Positions 1 to 6,651 of a DNA stretch of 9,449 bases are shown piece by piece (the stretch's first letter is position 1; every line of letters begins with the position of its first letter). The translations under genes were made by a program, and so were the position numbers. Source of the stretch: Burkholderiales bacterium (GTDB taxonomy: Bacteria; Pseudomonadota; Gammaproteobacteria; Burkholderiales; Chitinimonadaceae). The stretch is taken from NCBI GenBank assembly GCA_019234745.1, contig JAFAKZ010000167.1, forward strand, positions 1-9,449, read 5' to 3'. The notes under the pieces are model-generated. The model saw only the letters and a program-made list of their open reading frames with translations. It did not search any database and was not told where the DNA came from.

Positions 1-15
1 AGAGGCTGATTCACC

Positions 16-609
16 ATGAAACGACTTGTGCTTGCCAGTAATAATGCGGGCAAACTGCGCGAATTCCAGCGCCTCTTCGCCGAACTCGACATCGAGCTGA
101 TCCCGCAGGGGCAGCTGGGCGTGAGCGAGGCGGAAGAGCCGCACGCGACCTTTGTCGAGAACGCGCTGGAGAAGGCTCGTCACGCCGCGCGCGCCACAGG
201 GCTGCCGGCGCTGGCCGACGACTCGGGCATCTGTGTGCCCGCGCTGGGTGGCGCGCCGGGCGTGTATTCGGCACGCTATGCGGGCGAGCCGAAATCGGAT
301 GCGCGCAACAACGCCAAGCTGGTGGCGGACCTGGCCACGCACAGCGACCGCCGCGCCTTCTACTACGCCGTGCTGGTGCTGGTGCGGCATGCTGACGACC
401 CGCGCCCGCTGATCGCCGAAGGGCGCTTCGACGGCGAGGTGGTGGATGCGCCACAGGGCGAGGGCGGCTTCGGTTACGACCCGCATTTCTTCGTGCCTGC
501 GCTGGGCAAGACGGTGGCGCAGCTGACGCCGGAAGAGAAGAACCCGATCAGCCATCGTGGCCGTGCGCTCGTCGCCCTGATGGCGAAACTGCATGAGGAC
601 AGCCTATGA
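16..609 (+). CDS. rdgB: RdgB/HAM1-type XTP/dITP pyrophosphatase
   Basis: The 197-aa protein is a full-length member of the RdgB/HAM1 (ITPase) family. These cytosolic enzymes hydrolyse non-canonical purine triphosphates (ITP, dITP, XTP) to monophosphates and pyrophosphate and so keep them out of DNA and RNA. Family motifs are visible in order: SNNAGK at residues 8-13 (phosphate-binding start), TFVENALEKA at 45-54, ADDSG at 67-71 with the expected catalytic/metal Asp69, GEGGFGYDP at 148-156, and SHRGRAL at 179-185. The ATG at 16 is preceded by AGAGG at positions 1-5, a spacing of 10 nt, which is a usable ribosome-binding site; only 15 nt of upstream sequence is visible, so its promoter lies outside. 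The stop codon overlaps the next start as ATGA, so it is translationally coupled to the small gene behind it. Identification is very secure. Confidence 0.97.
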   Translation: MKRLVLASNNAGKLREFQRLFAELDIELIPQGQLGVSEAEEPHATFVENALEKARHAARATGLPALADDSGICVPALGGAPGVYSARYAGEPKSDARNNAKLVADLATHSDRRAFYYAVLVLVRHADDPRPLIAEGRFDGEVVDAPQGEGGFGYDPHFFVPALGKTVAQLTPEEKNPISHRGRALVALMAKLHEDSL

Positions 610-818
610 GCACTTGGCCCAAATGGTTGAAGGACGACGGTTCCGTCGTCAGCTGCACTGAGAAGGTCAAGGTCATGCAGGAGAACCTCGACGAGATCCG
701 CCAGATGGTGCAGGACGCGTTCGAGGACGGCATCCTGATGGAAGTGGCCGAAAGCCAGATGCGCGAGGCCCTGCACCGCATGGTCGACGAGCTGGCGAAT
801 CCCTACGGTAAGCGCTGA
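606..818 (+). CDS. Small hypothetical protein between rdgB and hemW
   Basis: This 70-aa protein is not one I can name. It is acidic in the middle and looks soluble: a short WPKWLKDDGS start, then about 45 residues rich in Glu, Gln, Met and Leu that should form one or two amphipathic helices, ending in PYGKR. There is no signal peptide, membrane segment or Cys-pair motif. It is believed real because its start overlaps the rdgB stop (ATGA at 606-609) and its stop overlaps the hemW start (TGATG at 816-820), which is typical of a coupled operon, and because its codon use matches its neighbours. No separate strong ribosome-binding site is needed in this arrangement. I have an impression that similar small ORFs occur at this place in betaproteobacteria, but cannot confirm that here. 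No function is proposed. Confidence 0.8.
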   Translation: MSTWPKWLKDDGSVVSCTEKVKVMQENLDEIRQMVQDAFEDGILMEVAESQMREALHRMVDELANPYGKR

Positions 819-2014
819 TGAATATTGTGCAGCCAGTAGGCCGTAGCAACTGGCATCTCGATGCCTTGCCGCCCCTGTCGCTCTACATCCACTTCCCCTG
901 GTGCGTGCGCAAGTGCCCCTATTGCGATTTCAACTCGCACGAGGCCAAGACGGGTTTCGACGAGGCTGGCTATATCCAGGCTTTGTTGACGGACCTTGAA
1001 CACAGCCTGCCGCTCATATGGGGTCGGCCCGTGCACACGATTTTCATGGGCGGCGGTACGCCCAGCCTGTTCTCGCCCGAGGCGATGGACACGCTGCTCG
1101 CCGGCATCCGCGCGCGCGTTAAGCTGCTGCCGGATGCGGAGATCACGCTGGAGGCGAACCCTGGTACGGTAGAGGCGGACAAGTTTGCTGGCTACCGCGC
1201 GGCCGGCATCAACCGGCTCTCCATCGGTATCCAGAGCTTTAACCCGGCGCACCTCAAGGCCATAGGCCGCATCCACGATGCGGACGAGGCCAAGCGTGCG
1301 GCGACATTGGCGCGCGATACCTTCGACACCTTCAACCTCGACCTGATGTTCGCGCTGCCGGGCCAGACGGTGGAGGAGGCGCTGGCCGACGTGGAAACGG
1401 CGTTGAGCTTCGCGCCCACGCACCTGAGCTGCTACCACCTGACGCTGGAGCCGAACACCTATTTCTACCGCTACCCGCCCGCGTTGCCGGACGACGATAC
1501 GGCTGCTGAGATGCAGGAGCGTATTGCCAAGCGGTTGGCGGACGCAGGCTTTACCCATTACGAAACGTCCGCCTACGCCAAGCCCGGCCACGCCGCCGAG
1601 CACAACCTCAACTACTGGCGCTTCGGCGACTATCTGGGCATCGGCGCCGGCGCGCACGGCAAGCTGAGCTTCCACGACCGCATCATCCGCCAGCAGAAAT
1701 ACAAGCAGCCGGCCGCCTATCTCAAAGCGATCGCGGCGGGAAACGCGAACCAGCTGGATGAGCCCATTGCGCACAGCGACCTGGGCTTCGAATTCATGCT
1801 CAACGCCCTGCGCCTGGCCGAAGGCTTCGAGGTGACGCTGTTCAGCGAACGCACGGGCCTGCCGCTTAATGTGATCGAAATGCCACTGCACGAAGCTGAG
1901 CGCCTGGGCCTGATCGAGCGGGACTTCCGCCGCATCGCCCCGAGCGAGCGCGGGCGGCGTTACCAGAACCAGTTGCTGCAACTGTTCCTGCCCCACGACG
2001 GCAGTGAAGCCTGA
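818..2014 (+). CDS. hemW: HemW-family radical SAM protein (haem chaperone)
   Basis: The 398-aa protein has the radical-SAM cluster motif CxxxCxxC at Cys29, Cys33 and Cys36, in the context WCVRKCPYCDF. The Phe two residues after the last Cys is the HemW pattern; true HemN has a further Cys there. Other landmarks are GGGTPS at 78-83, EANPGT at 112-117, RLSIGIQSF at 133-141 and a C-terminal winged-helix-like tail ending near GRRYQNQLLQ. The family was long annotated as oxygen-independent coproporphyrinogen III oxidase, but HemW proteins bind haem and are thought to pass it to respiratory haem proteins. The start at 818 overlaps the preceding stop by one base. A 405-aa open frame on the opposite strand (2020-803) is a shadow of this gene. 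Linkage to rdgB is familiar for proteobacteria. Confidence 0.95.
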   Translation: MNIVQPVGRSNWHLDALPPLSLYIHFPWCVRKCPYCDFNSHEAKTGFDEAGYIQALLTDLEHSLPLIWGRPVHTIFMGGGTPSLFSPEAMDTLLAGIRARVKLLPDAEITLEANPGTVEADKFAGYRAAGINRLSIGIQSFNPAHLKAIGRIHDADEAKRAATLARDTFDTFNLDLMFALPGQTVEEALADVETALSFAPTHLSCYHLTLEPNTYFYRYPPALPDDDTAAEMQERIAKRLADAGFTHYETSAYAKPGHAAEHNLNYWRFGDYLGIGAGAHGKLSFHDRIIRQQKYKQPAAYLKAIAAGNANQLDEPIAHSDLGFEFMLNALRLAEGFEVTLFSERTGLPLNVIEMPLHEAERLGLIERDFRRIAPSERGRRYQNQLLQLFLPHDGSEA

Positions 2015-2050
2015 CAACAAACGAAGACAATCAACCCAACGGAGCTAACC

Positions 2051-2431
2051 ATGAGCAAGCAGATCATCCACAGCGGCAATGCCCCCAAGGCCGTCGGCAC
2101 CTACTCCCAAGCCGTTAAGGTCGGCAACACCGTCTACCTGTCCGGCCAGATCGGCCTGGACCCCGTGAGCGGTGAGATGGTGGACGGCTTCGAAGCCCAG
2201 GCCCACCAAGTGTTCAAGAACCTGCGCGCCGTGTGCCAGGCTGCGGGCGGCGATCTGAAGGACATCGTCAAGCTGGGCGTGTTCGTGATCGACCTCGGCA
2301 ACTTCGCCAAGCTCAACGAGATCATGGGCGAGTACTTCGAAGCGCCGTACCCGGCCCGTGCTGCCATTCAGGCCGCTGCGCTGCCCAAGGGGGCGTTGGT
2401 TGAGGCGGATGGTGTGATGGTGCTTGCCTAA
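2051..2431 (+). CDS. ridA: RidA/YjgF-family enamine/imine deaminase
   Basis: The 126-aa protein is a standard-length RidA (YjgF/YER057c/UK114) protein. RidA homotrimers hydrolyse reactive enamines and imines such as 2-aminoacrylate, released by PLP-dependent dehydratases, to keto acids and ammonia, which protects PLP enzymes. Visible signatures are APKAVGTYSQAV at 11-22, VYLSGQIGLDP at 28-38, and the active-site stretch YPARAAIQAAALPKGALVE at 100-118, containing the carboxylate-binding Arg103 and the conserved Glu118. The ATG at 2051 is preceded by GGAG at 2041-2044 with good spacing. It follows hemW by 36 nt with no visible terminator, so it may be co-transcribed or have its own weak promoter. 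The stop at 2429-2431 lies 14 nt before the first arm of the large inverted repeat. Confidence 0.96.
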   Translation: MSKQIIHSGNAPKAVGTYSQAVKVGNTVYLSGQIGLDPVSGEMVDGFEAQAHQVFKNLRAVCQAAGGDLKDIVKLGVFVIDLGNFAKLNEIMGEYFEAPYPARAAIQAAALPKGALVEADGVMVLA

Positions 2432-2619
2432 GCCGGGCCAGTAACTTGTAGGTCGGAAAAGCGAAGCGCCTTCCGACGCATGGAATCGCGAGTAGTGCGC
2501 TACCGGTCCCAGCTTTCGCCATAGTTGCGTCAGCGAACAGACGGTCCGCATCACCTCAAGTTAACATTCCATGCGTCGGAAGGCGCTTCGCTTTTCCGAC
2601 CTACAAATGCCCCTACAGC
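2432..2619. terminator. Convergent 3' region; repeat arms as candidate bidirectional terminator
   Basis: This 188-nt gap separates the ends of ridA (+) and the alkA-like gene (-). Either transcript would run into a REP arm almost at once and could then form the short hairpin (GTCGGAA/TTCCGAC) or, if both arms are transcribed, a 41-bp stem. There is no clear U-run after the hairpins, so this is not a textbook Rho-independent terminator; the call rests on position and structure. Confidence 0.4.
2446..2606. repeat. REP/BIME-like element: perfect 41-bp inverted repeat
   Basis: Positions 2446-2486 and 2566-2606 are exact reverse complements over 41 bp, with 79 nt between. Each arm also folds on itself. 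In the left arm a GTAG foot (2448-2451) is followed by GTCGGAA (2452-2458), AA, GCG, the loop AAG, CGC, a bulged C and TTCCGAC (2471-2477). A GTAG tetranucleotide at the foot of an imperfect hairpin is the hallmark of REP elements linked to RAYT (REP-associated tyrosine) transposases, and two facing REPs form a BIME. No transposase gene is in the window. The arms sit within about 14 nt of the stop codons of convergent ridA and alkA, so a terminator or mRNA-protecting role is likely. The 79-nt interior has no ORF worth calling and no recognised motif. Confidence 0.85.
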
Positions 2620-3501
2620 CTATGCGCTGAAGGTCCGCAAACTAGCCCACAAATGCGCCGCCGCCAATGAGCGATAGGGCGCATAGGCGGCCAGGATGCG
2701 TTCGGCTTCCTTCTGCTCCACCCTCACCCCATCCCCACGCAATCGGCTGATGGCCTTGCGCACGGCCACGTCGCCATGCAGCGAGCAGTCCAGCATGCCC
2801 AGGCCGCGCATCTGCGTGTAATGGGCCGTCCAGGGGCCGATGCCCTTGATGGCGACGAGCTTGGCGAGCGCCTGTTCGGCCGGCAGCTTGGCCAAGGCCG
2901 TGAAATCCAGTTCACCGTCGACGACCATGGCAGCCACGCGCAACAGCGCGTCCGCCTTGGCGCGCGAATACTGCATGGCACCTAGTTCGTCCGCCGTTAG
3001 CTTCACCACCTGCGCCGCTTCTGGGTAGGCGATGAGGTCGCCCGATGCGGGTAGGCCAACGGCCTCGATCAGGCGCCGGCGCAGGGTGATGGCGAAACCC
3101 AACGTGATCTGCTGCCCGGTAATCGCCCAGGTGATGGCCTCGAACGGCGTGGCCGTCTGCGGGATGCGCAGTCCGCGCTGCTGGCGTACGGCGGGGCCGA
3201 GCAGCGGGTCCTGGCTGGCCCGCGCTTCGAACGGGCCGGGGTCAGCGTTGAGCCCGAGCAGGCCAGCAACGATGTGTCGCAGGACCTCGCCGCGCAAGGT
3301 ATCTGGCCTGTCCGATGCGTAGCTGGCCGCGTCGCCTTCCAGTGCGACGCGCAGTACTACTGGCTGGCCCGACACGACCAGCGCCTTTTCCAACTGCGCG
3401 CCGACCACCCGCTCCGCCCTTCGCTCCGGATCGCGCGCATGGAAGGCGAGCACTTCCGTGGGGCGGAAATTGGGCGGGAGGTGCAGGCGGCCTTGCGTCA
3501 T
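2620..3501 (-). CDS. alkA: DNA-3-methyladenine glycosylase 2 (AlkA-type, HhH-GPD)
   Basis: The protein (293 aa from the ATG at 3501) matches the AlkA type of the HhH-GPD base-excision-repair superfamily, which removes alkylated bases from DNA. It has an N-terminal TBP-like half, then the helical core from TPFEAITWAITGQQI (about residues 118-132). The helix-hairpin-helix is KGIGPWTA at about 219-226, and the catalytic Asp is in HGDVAVRK (Asp244). The later PYRSLAAAHLWA matches the PWRSYAL..W segment of E. coli AlkA. No FeS cysteine loop is present, as expected for AlkA. The frame is open to an ATG at 3555, which would overlap the upstream hydrolase gene by 26 bp; neither start has a strong ribosome-binding site. 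I prefer 3501 because the AlkA-like sequence begins there (GRLHLPPNF). Likely co-transcribed with the hydrolase gene. Not the Ada-fused form. Confidence 0.87.
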   Translation of the reverse strand: MTQGRLHLPPNFRPTEVLAFHARDPERRAERVVGAQLEKALVVSGQPVVLRVALEGDAASYASDRPDTLRGEVLRHIVAGLLGLNADPGPFEARASQDPLLGPAVRQQRGLRIPQTATPFEAITWAITGQQITLGFAITLRRRLIEAVGLPASGDLIAYPEAAQVVKLTADELGAMQYSRAKADALLRVAAMVVDGELDFTALAKLPAEQALAKLVAIKGIGPWTAHYTQMRGLGMLDCSLHGDVAVRKAISRLRGDGVRVEQKEAERILAAYAPYRSLAAAHLWASLRTFSA

Positions 3502-3529
3502 CGGTATCACCAGGGTGGAATGCGGTCGA

Positions 3530-4456
3530 TCAGCGCGCCGGCTTGAGCGAGTCATTTAGGAAGTCGAGCACCTTGGGCCAGGCGTCCTTGCGCGCGGCGA
3601 TCACGCCGGCCGGCGTACCGCCGCCGAAGTCGGCGTCGTCCTTGGCATCCTCCGGCGTGGGTACGAGGCCCAGGGAGAAGTGGCCGCCCTGCGGGTATTC
3701 CAGCTGTCGCACGGCAAAGCGGAAGCCCTTGGCATGCTGGCGCGCGTCGATGGCTTCTGCCATGGTCTTGGAGGGCCAGACCTGGTCGGCGGCGCTGGAT
3801 AGCAGCAGGATGGGGCCGTTGATGCTTTCGACGGGAATCTGCGTCCCTGCATCCTTGTCCGCCTCGCGCGACTTCGCGTACAGCTCGGCGAGCGACTGGC
3901 ATGCACATGCCGTGAACGGTGCATAGGGCAACGCCTTGCCGTCCAGGCTCCAGGAGCCGAGATGGCTCTTGCCTGAGCGGTCGATGCCCTCGAAAGCCAT
4001 ATCGGCCGGCGAGCCTGCCACCACAGCGTGGATGCGCGCGTCGTGCGCGGCGATCAGCAGGGCCGCTTCGGCGCCTTTCGATAGGCCCAGCACGCCGACC
4101 CGGGCCGGGTCGACGTCCTGGCGGGTGCTCAAGAGGTCGATGCCGGCGCGAAAGCGCTCCAGGGGAATCTCCTGCAGCTTGTCGGGCAGGCCGGGGGCCT
4201 TGAAATAGCTTTCTGCGAAGGCGACATAGCCCTGTGCGGACAGCGCAGCCGCGACGCTGCGGGCCCAGGCATTGCCCCCTTCCGAACCGCCCAGCACGAG
4301 GACGGCCGCATGCCACCCGTCTGCCGTGGGAACGAACAGATTGCCCTTGAGGTCGGCGTTGTCGATGGTCAGCGAGGCGGGCGCACTGTCTGCCGCTCGT
4401 GCAATGGGTAGGCCGGTGGCCAGTGCGGCCACCAGGCCGATGATGGCTTTCTTCAT
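3530..4456 (-). CDS. Exported alpha/beta-hydrolase (dienelactone hydrolase/BAAT-C-like)
   Basis: The 308-aa protein begins with a Sec signal peptide: KK, a hydrophobic stretch to about residue 18, and an ARA|AD cleavage site after residue 21. The mature part is an alpha/beta-hydrolase. The nucleophile elbow is GLSKG at 124-128 (Ser126), a likely acid is Asp224 in SAADQVWPS, and the His is His259 in QGGHFS, in the order and spacing of the dienelactone hydrolase/BAAT C-terminal acyl-thioester hydrolase group. GGSEGG at 56-61 would form the oxyanion region. The substrate is unknown; a periplasmic esterase or thioesterase is the safe description. ACAC at about 183-186 gives two nearby Cys that could form a disulfide. 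A strong ribosome-binding site (GGAGGAGAGGAA) precedes the ATG at 4456. A 309-aa frame covering 4481-3552 on the same strand is a shadow. Confidence 0.88.
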   Translation of the reverse strand: MKKAIIGLVAALATGLPIARAADSAPASLTIDNADLKGNLFVPTADGWHAAVLVLGGSEGGNAWARSVAAALSAQGYVAFAESYFKAPGLPDKLQEIPLERFRAGIDLLSTRQDVDPARVGVLGLSKGAEAALLIAAHDARIHAVVAGSPADMAFEGIDRSGKSHLGSWSLDGKALPYAPFTACACQSLAELYAKSREADKDAGTQIPVESINGPILLLSSAADQVWPSKTMAEAIDARQHAKGFRFAVRQLEYPQGGHFSLGLVPTPEDAKDDADFGGGTPAGVIAARKDAWPKVLDFLNDSLKPAR

Positions 4457-4468
4457 GGTATTCCTCTC

Positions 4469-4485
4469 CTCCGTGGCGCACGGAG
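4469..4485 (-). other. Hairpin in the leader of the hydrolase gene
   Basis: CTCCGTG at 4469-4475 and CACGGAG at 4479-4485 form a perfect 7-bp stem with a 3-nt loop. In the mRNA the 3' arm ends 12 nt before the ATG at 4456 and contains the first GGAG of the purine-rich ribosome-binding region, leaving GAGAGGAA free. It could tune translation or simply stabilise the 5' end. Confidence 0.45.
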
Positions 4486-4504
4486 CGCTGCCACGCGTCT
4501 TCGA

Positions 4505-4532
4505 TTTATGTGTTTGGCTGATGCGCTGCCTA
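4505..4532 (-). promoter_or_regulatory. Weak candidate sigma-70 promoter for the hydrolase gene
   Basis: On the minus strand TAGGCA (4532-4527) and CATAAA (4510-4505) are 16 nt apart, each matching four of six consensus bases. It lies in the 150-nt gap between the DUF4166 gene and the hydrolase gene, where a promoter is expected. The rest of that gap holds only a weak GCCGA/TCGGC hairpin (4581-4596) without a U-run, so no firm terminator for the upstream operon is visible. Confidence 0.3.
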
Positions 4533-4606
4533 GGTTAGCAGAACGCGCCGCCAGGCCGAATACCCTTGCATGTCGGAGGGGCCGAACTGTATCGGCTTGA
4601 GTTTGG

Positions 4607-5125
4607 TCAGGCGCTGGGCTGCAGGTGGCCGGCGTAGCGCAGTACTGTCCTGCCGAACAGGCGCATATGCACATCGAAATGCTGCACCGGGCCGACGGCC
4701 CATTGCCGTGCGTTGATGGTGGGTGCGCAAGCCGCGGGTATGGGGATGCCGAACAACTGCACGCCGCGTGACCACTGGGCCAGCTCACCATTCACGACGG
4801 TCTGTGCGAGACGGATGCGGCCAGGGCCGAACAGCTCGATGATGTGCGCGCCGTCGGCCCATTGCCGCGACGGCGCCCGCCGGCCGGCAAAGTGTCGTTC
4901 CCAGCACTCGTAGCCACGCATCGGCACCAGTCTGAAACTCAGCGCGATACGCTGACCCTCGCGCGGCAGGGGTGTCAGTCGCAGCAGCGTGCGCAGCAGC
5001 GGGTTGGGCGTCCAGTACACGTCGGCGACGCCCTGCCACAGCATCCCCGGCTGCAGGTAAAAGGCCTGAAGTGCCGGGGCCAGATTGGCGAAGGCGTCGC
5101 CGAGAACTGATTGATAAAGCGACAT
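4607..5125 (-). CDS. DUF4166-family protein
   Basis: The 172-aa protein resembles the DUF4166 family, whose biochemical role is unknown to me. Elements that led to the call are the start LYQSVLGDAFANLAPALQAF, a middle stretch ECWERHFAGR at about 73-82, the VNGELAQWSRGVQLFGIPIP segment at 111-130, and the ending VHMRLFGRTVLRYAGHL. Homologues occur alone or fused to oxidoreductase domains, which fits its place behind an SDR gene. It has no signal peptide or membrane helix; the predicted strands suggest a soluble beta-rich domain. The ATG at 5125 has GAGAAGG upstream. It is the last gene of the minus-strand cluster, 54 nt behind the TIGR01777-type gene, and its ribosome-binding site lies in an inverted repeat that also contains the upstream stop codon. 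Confidence 0.8.
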   Translation of the reverse strand: MSLYQSVLGDAFANLAPALQAFYLQPGMLWQGVADVYWTPNPLLRTLLRLTPLPREGQRIALSFRLVPMRGYECWERHFAGRRAPSRQWADGAHIIELFGPGRIRLAQTVVNGELAQWSRGVQLFGIPIPAACAPTINARQWAVGPVQHFDVHMRLFGRTVLRYAGHLQPSA

Positions 5126-5127
5126 GG

Positions 5128-5183
5128 TTAGGGCCTTCTCACACTATTTCCCCGGATCGTATTCAAGCGGAAACAGGCCCTAA
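5128..5183 (-). promoter_or_regulatory. Inverted repeat linking an upstream stop to the DUF4166 ribosome-binding site
   Basis: TTAGGGCCT (5128-5136) and AGGCCCTAA (5175-5183) are perfect 9-bp complements with a 38-nt loop. In the minus-strand mRNA the 5' arm contains the TAG stop of the TIGR01777-type gene (5182-5180), and the 3' arm covers the AGG of the DUF4166 ribosome-binding site, two nt before its ATG. A ribosome finishing the upstream gene would open the stem, so translational coupling is a reasonable inference. Confidence 0.45.
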
Positions 5184-6631
5184 GCACGGTAGGTGATTTC
5201 CGCTTCCAGCGCGCTACGCACGTCGGGGTAGCGGAACAGGTAGCCGGCCGCCATCAGCCTTGAGGGAAGCACGCACTGACCATCAAAGAATAGCTCGGCC
5301 ATCTCGCCCAGCAGCCAGCGTAGCGGCGCGGCAGGGATGGGGAACCAGATAGGGCGGCGTAGGACCTGTCCGGCGGTGAAGGCGAATTCTTCCTGGCAGA
5401 TGGGTTGCGGCGCCGTGGCGTTGTATACGCCCTGCATGCTGTCGTCTTCCATGGCCTGCGCCATGATATCGAGCAGATCGGCGCGGTGTATCCAGCTGAT
5501 GACTTGCGTGCCGTCGCCCATGCGACCGCCCAAGCCGAACTGGATGGGGCGCAGCAATTGCGGCAGTGCGCCACCGGGGCCAAATACAATGCCCAGGCGC
5601 AGGGTGACCTGCCGTACCTCGGGCCGTAGCGCGGCGCGGGCAGCGGCCTCCCATTCGCGGCAGAGGTCGGTGGCGAATCCCTTGCCCGCCATGCTCGTTT
5701 CGTCAAGCAACTCCGCTGCCGGGCGTGAACCGTAGTAGCCGATGGCGGAGGCTTGTATCCACACGCGCGGTGCGTGCTGTGTGCGGGCCAGCCAGGCGCC
5801 TAGCGCTTGGGTCGTGCCGATGCGGCTTTGGCGCAGCAGGGCGCGGCGCTTCTCGGTCCATGGCATGCCGACGATGGGGGCGCCGGCCAGGTTGACCACG
5901 ACATCGTAGGGGTCGGCTGCGTCGATATCGTCCAGGCTGCCGACACAGCGTACGCGGCCGCCGAACTGCTGTGCTGCCTTGCCCGTATCGCGCGACAGAA
6001 CGGTGACGGCGTGGCCTGCATCGATCAATTCGCCCACCAGCGCGCTGCCGATGAAGCCTGTGCCGCCCGTCACCAGTACACGCTGGAACGGCAGGCGGGC
6101 GAAGGCGTTGCGCGTGTCCGCCGCCTGGGTCAGATCGCGTGCCGCTAGGCCATCGCGTATACCCGAGGCGAATACACCGGCCGCGAATACACTTAGCACA
6201 CACTGGAAGGCACCGGCATGCGCTAGGCTGATACCGGTCGGCAGCGCATGCCACTGCCACAGTTGCCAGCCGTAGAAGCCGAACAGGGCGCCGCCGTTGA
6301 TGGCCAGTACCGTGTGCGTAATCCGCTCGCTGGCAGGTAGGCGGCGCGTGGCGTCTTCCACCACGAAGTCCCACAGCGTCAGGCCGATTTCCGTGAGTAC
6401 CACCAGCACGATGGGCCACACCCAGGCGCCGTGGAACTGCAGCCAGGCCATGGCGGCGAACACGGCACCATAGAGCAGGGAGCGCGTGGCGTGGATGCGC
6501 AGTTCTGGCACTGCCGCGCGCTGGCGCGGCAGGGCGACTGTCAGTTCGTGGTGATAGAGGGTATCGAAGGCGCCAAGTAGTCCTTGTGCGGTGAGCAGGG
6601 TAAGCGCCAGGGCGAGGAAGGGCGTGGACAT
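5180..6631 (-). CDS. TIGR01777-type SDR/epimerase fused to an N-terminal membrane domain
   Basis: The protein is 483 aa from the ATG at 6631, which has an excellent AGGAG seven nt upstream. The frame stays open to 7189, but that part overlaps the DUF2269 gene and is a shadow. An in-frame ATG at 6652 overlaps the DUF2269 stop as TAATG but lacks a ribosome-binding site. Residues 1 to about 160 hold four or five membrane helices (near 3-20, 50-66, 70-88, 106-125, 140-157) with several conserved-looking His and acidic residues. Residues 184-483 are a TIGR01777/YfcH-like NAD(P)-binding domain: TGGTGFIG at 188-195, NLAGAPIVG at 247-255, SAIGYYG at 295-301, WIHRADL at 380-386, and a DUF1731 C-terminus ending PSRLMAAGYLFRYPDVRSAL. 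YfcH itself is about 300 aa and lacks the membrane part. The substrate is unknown. Confidence 0.9.
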   Translation of the reverse strand: MSTPFLALALTLLTAQGLLGAFDTLYHHELTVALPRQRAAVPELRIHATRSLLYGAVFAAMAWLQFHGAWVWPIVLVVLTEIGLTLWDFVVEDATRRLPASERITHTVLAINGGALFGFYGWQLWQWHALPTGISLAHAGAFQCVLSVFAAGVFASGIRDGLAARDLTQAADTRNAFARLPFQRVLVTGGTGFIGSALVGELIDAGHAVTVLSRDTGKAAQQFGGRVRCVGSLDDIDAADPYDVVVNLAGAPIVGMPWTEKRRALLRQSRIGTTQALGAWLARTQHAPRVWIQASAIGYYGSRPAAELLDETSMAGKGFATDLCREWEAAARAALRPEVRQVTLRLGIVFGPGGALPQLLRPIQFGLGGRMGDGTQVISWIHRADLLDIMAQAMEDDSMQGVYNATAPQPICQEEFAFTAGQVLRRPIWFPIPAAPLRWLLGEMAELFFDGQCVLPSRLMAAGYLFRYPDVRSALEAEITYRA

Positions 6632-6651
6632 GATTTGCTCCTGGAGGTCCA

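Noticed and set aside
803..2020. A 405-aa open frame on the minus strand opposite hemW.
   Set aside because: It is a GC-driven shadow: hemW on the other strand has every radical-SAM motif, while this frame has low-complexity Arg/Val/Gln-rich sequence and no family features.
3552..4481. A 309-aa minus-strand frame overlapping the exported hydrolase gene.
   Set aside because: Its translation is Arg-rich and featureless, and the other frame has a signal peptide, GLSKG elbow and good ribosome-binding site.
4581..4596. GCCGA/TCGGC hairpin downstream of the DUF4166 gene as a Rho-independent terminator.
   Set aside because: The stem is only 5 bp and no T-run follows on the minus strand.
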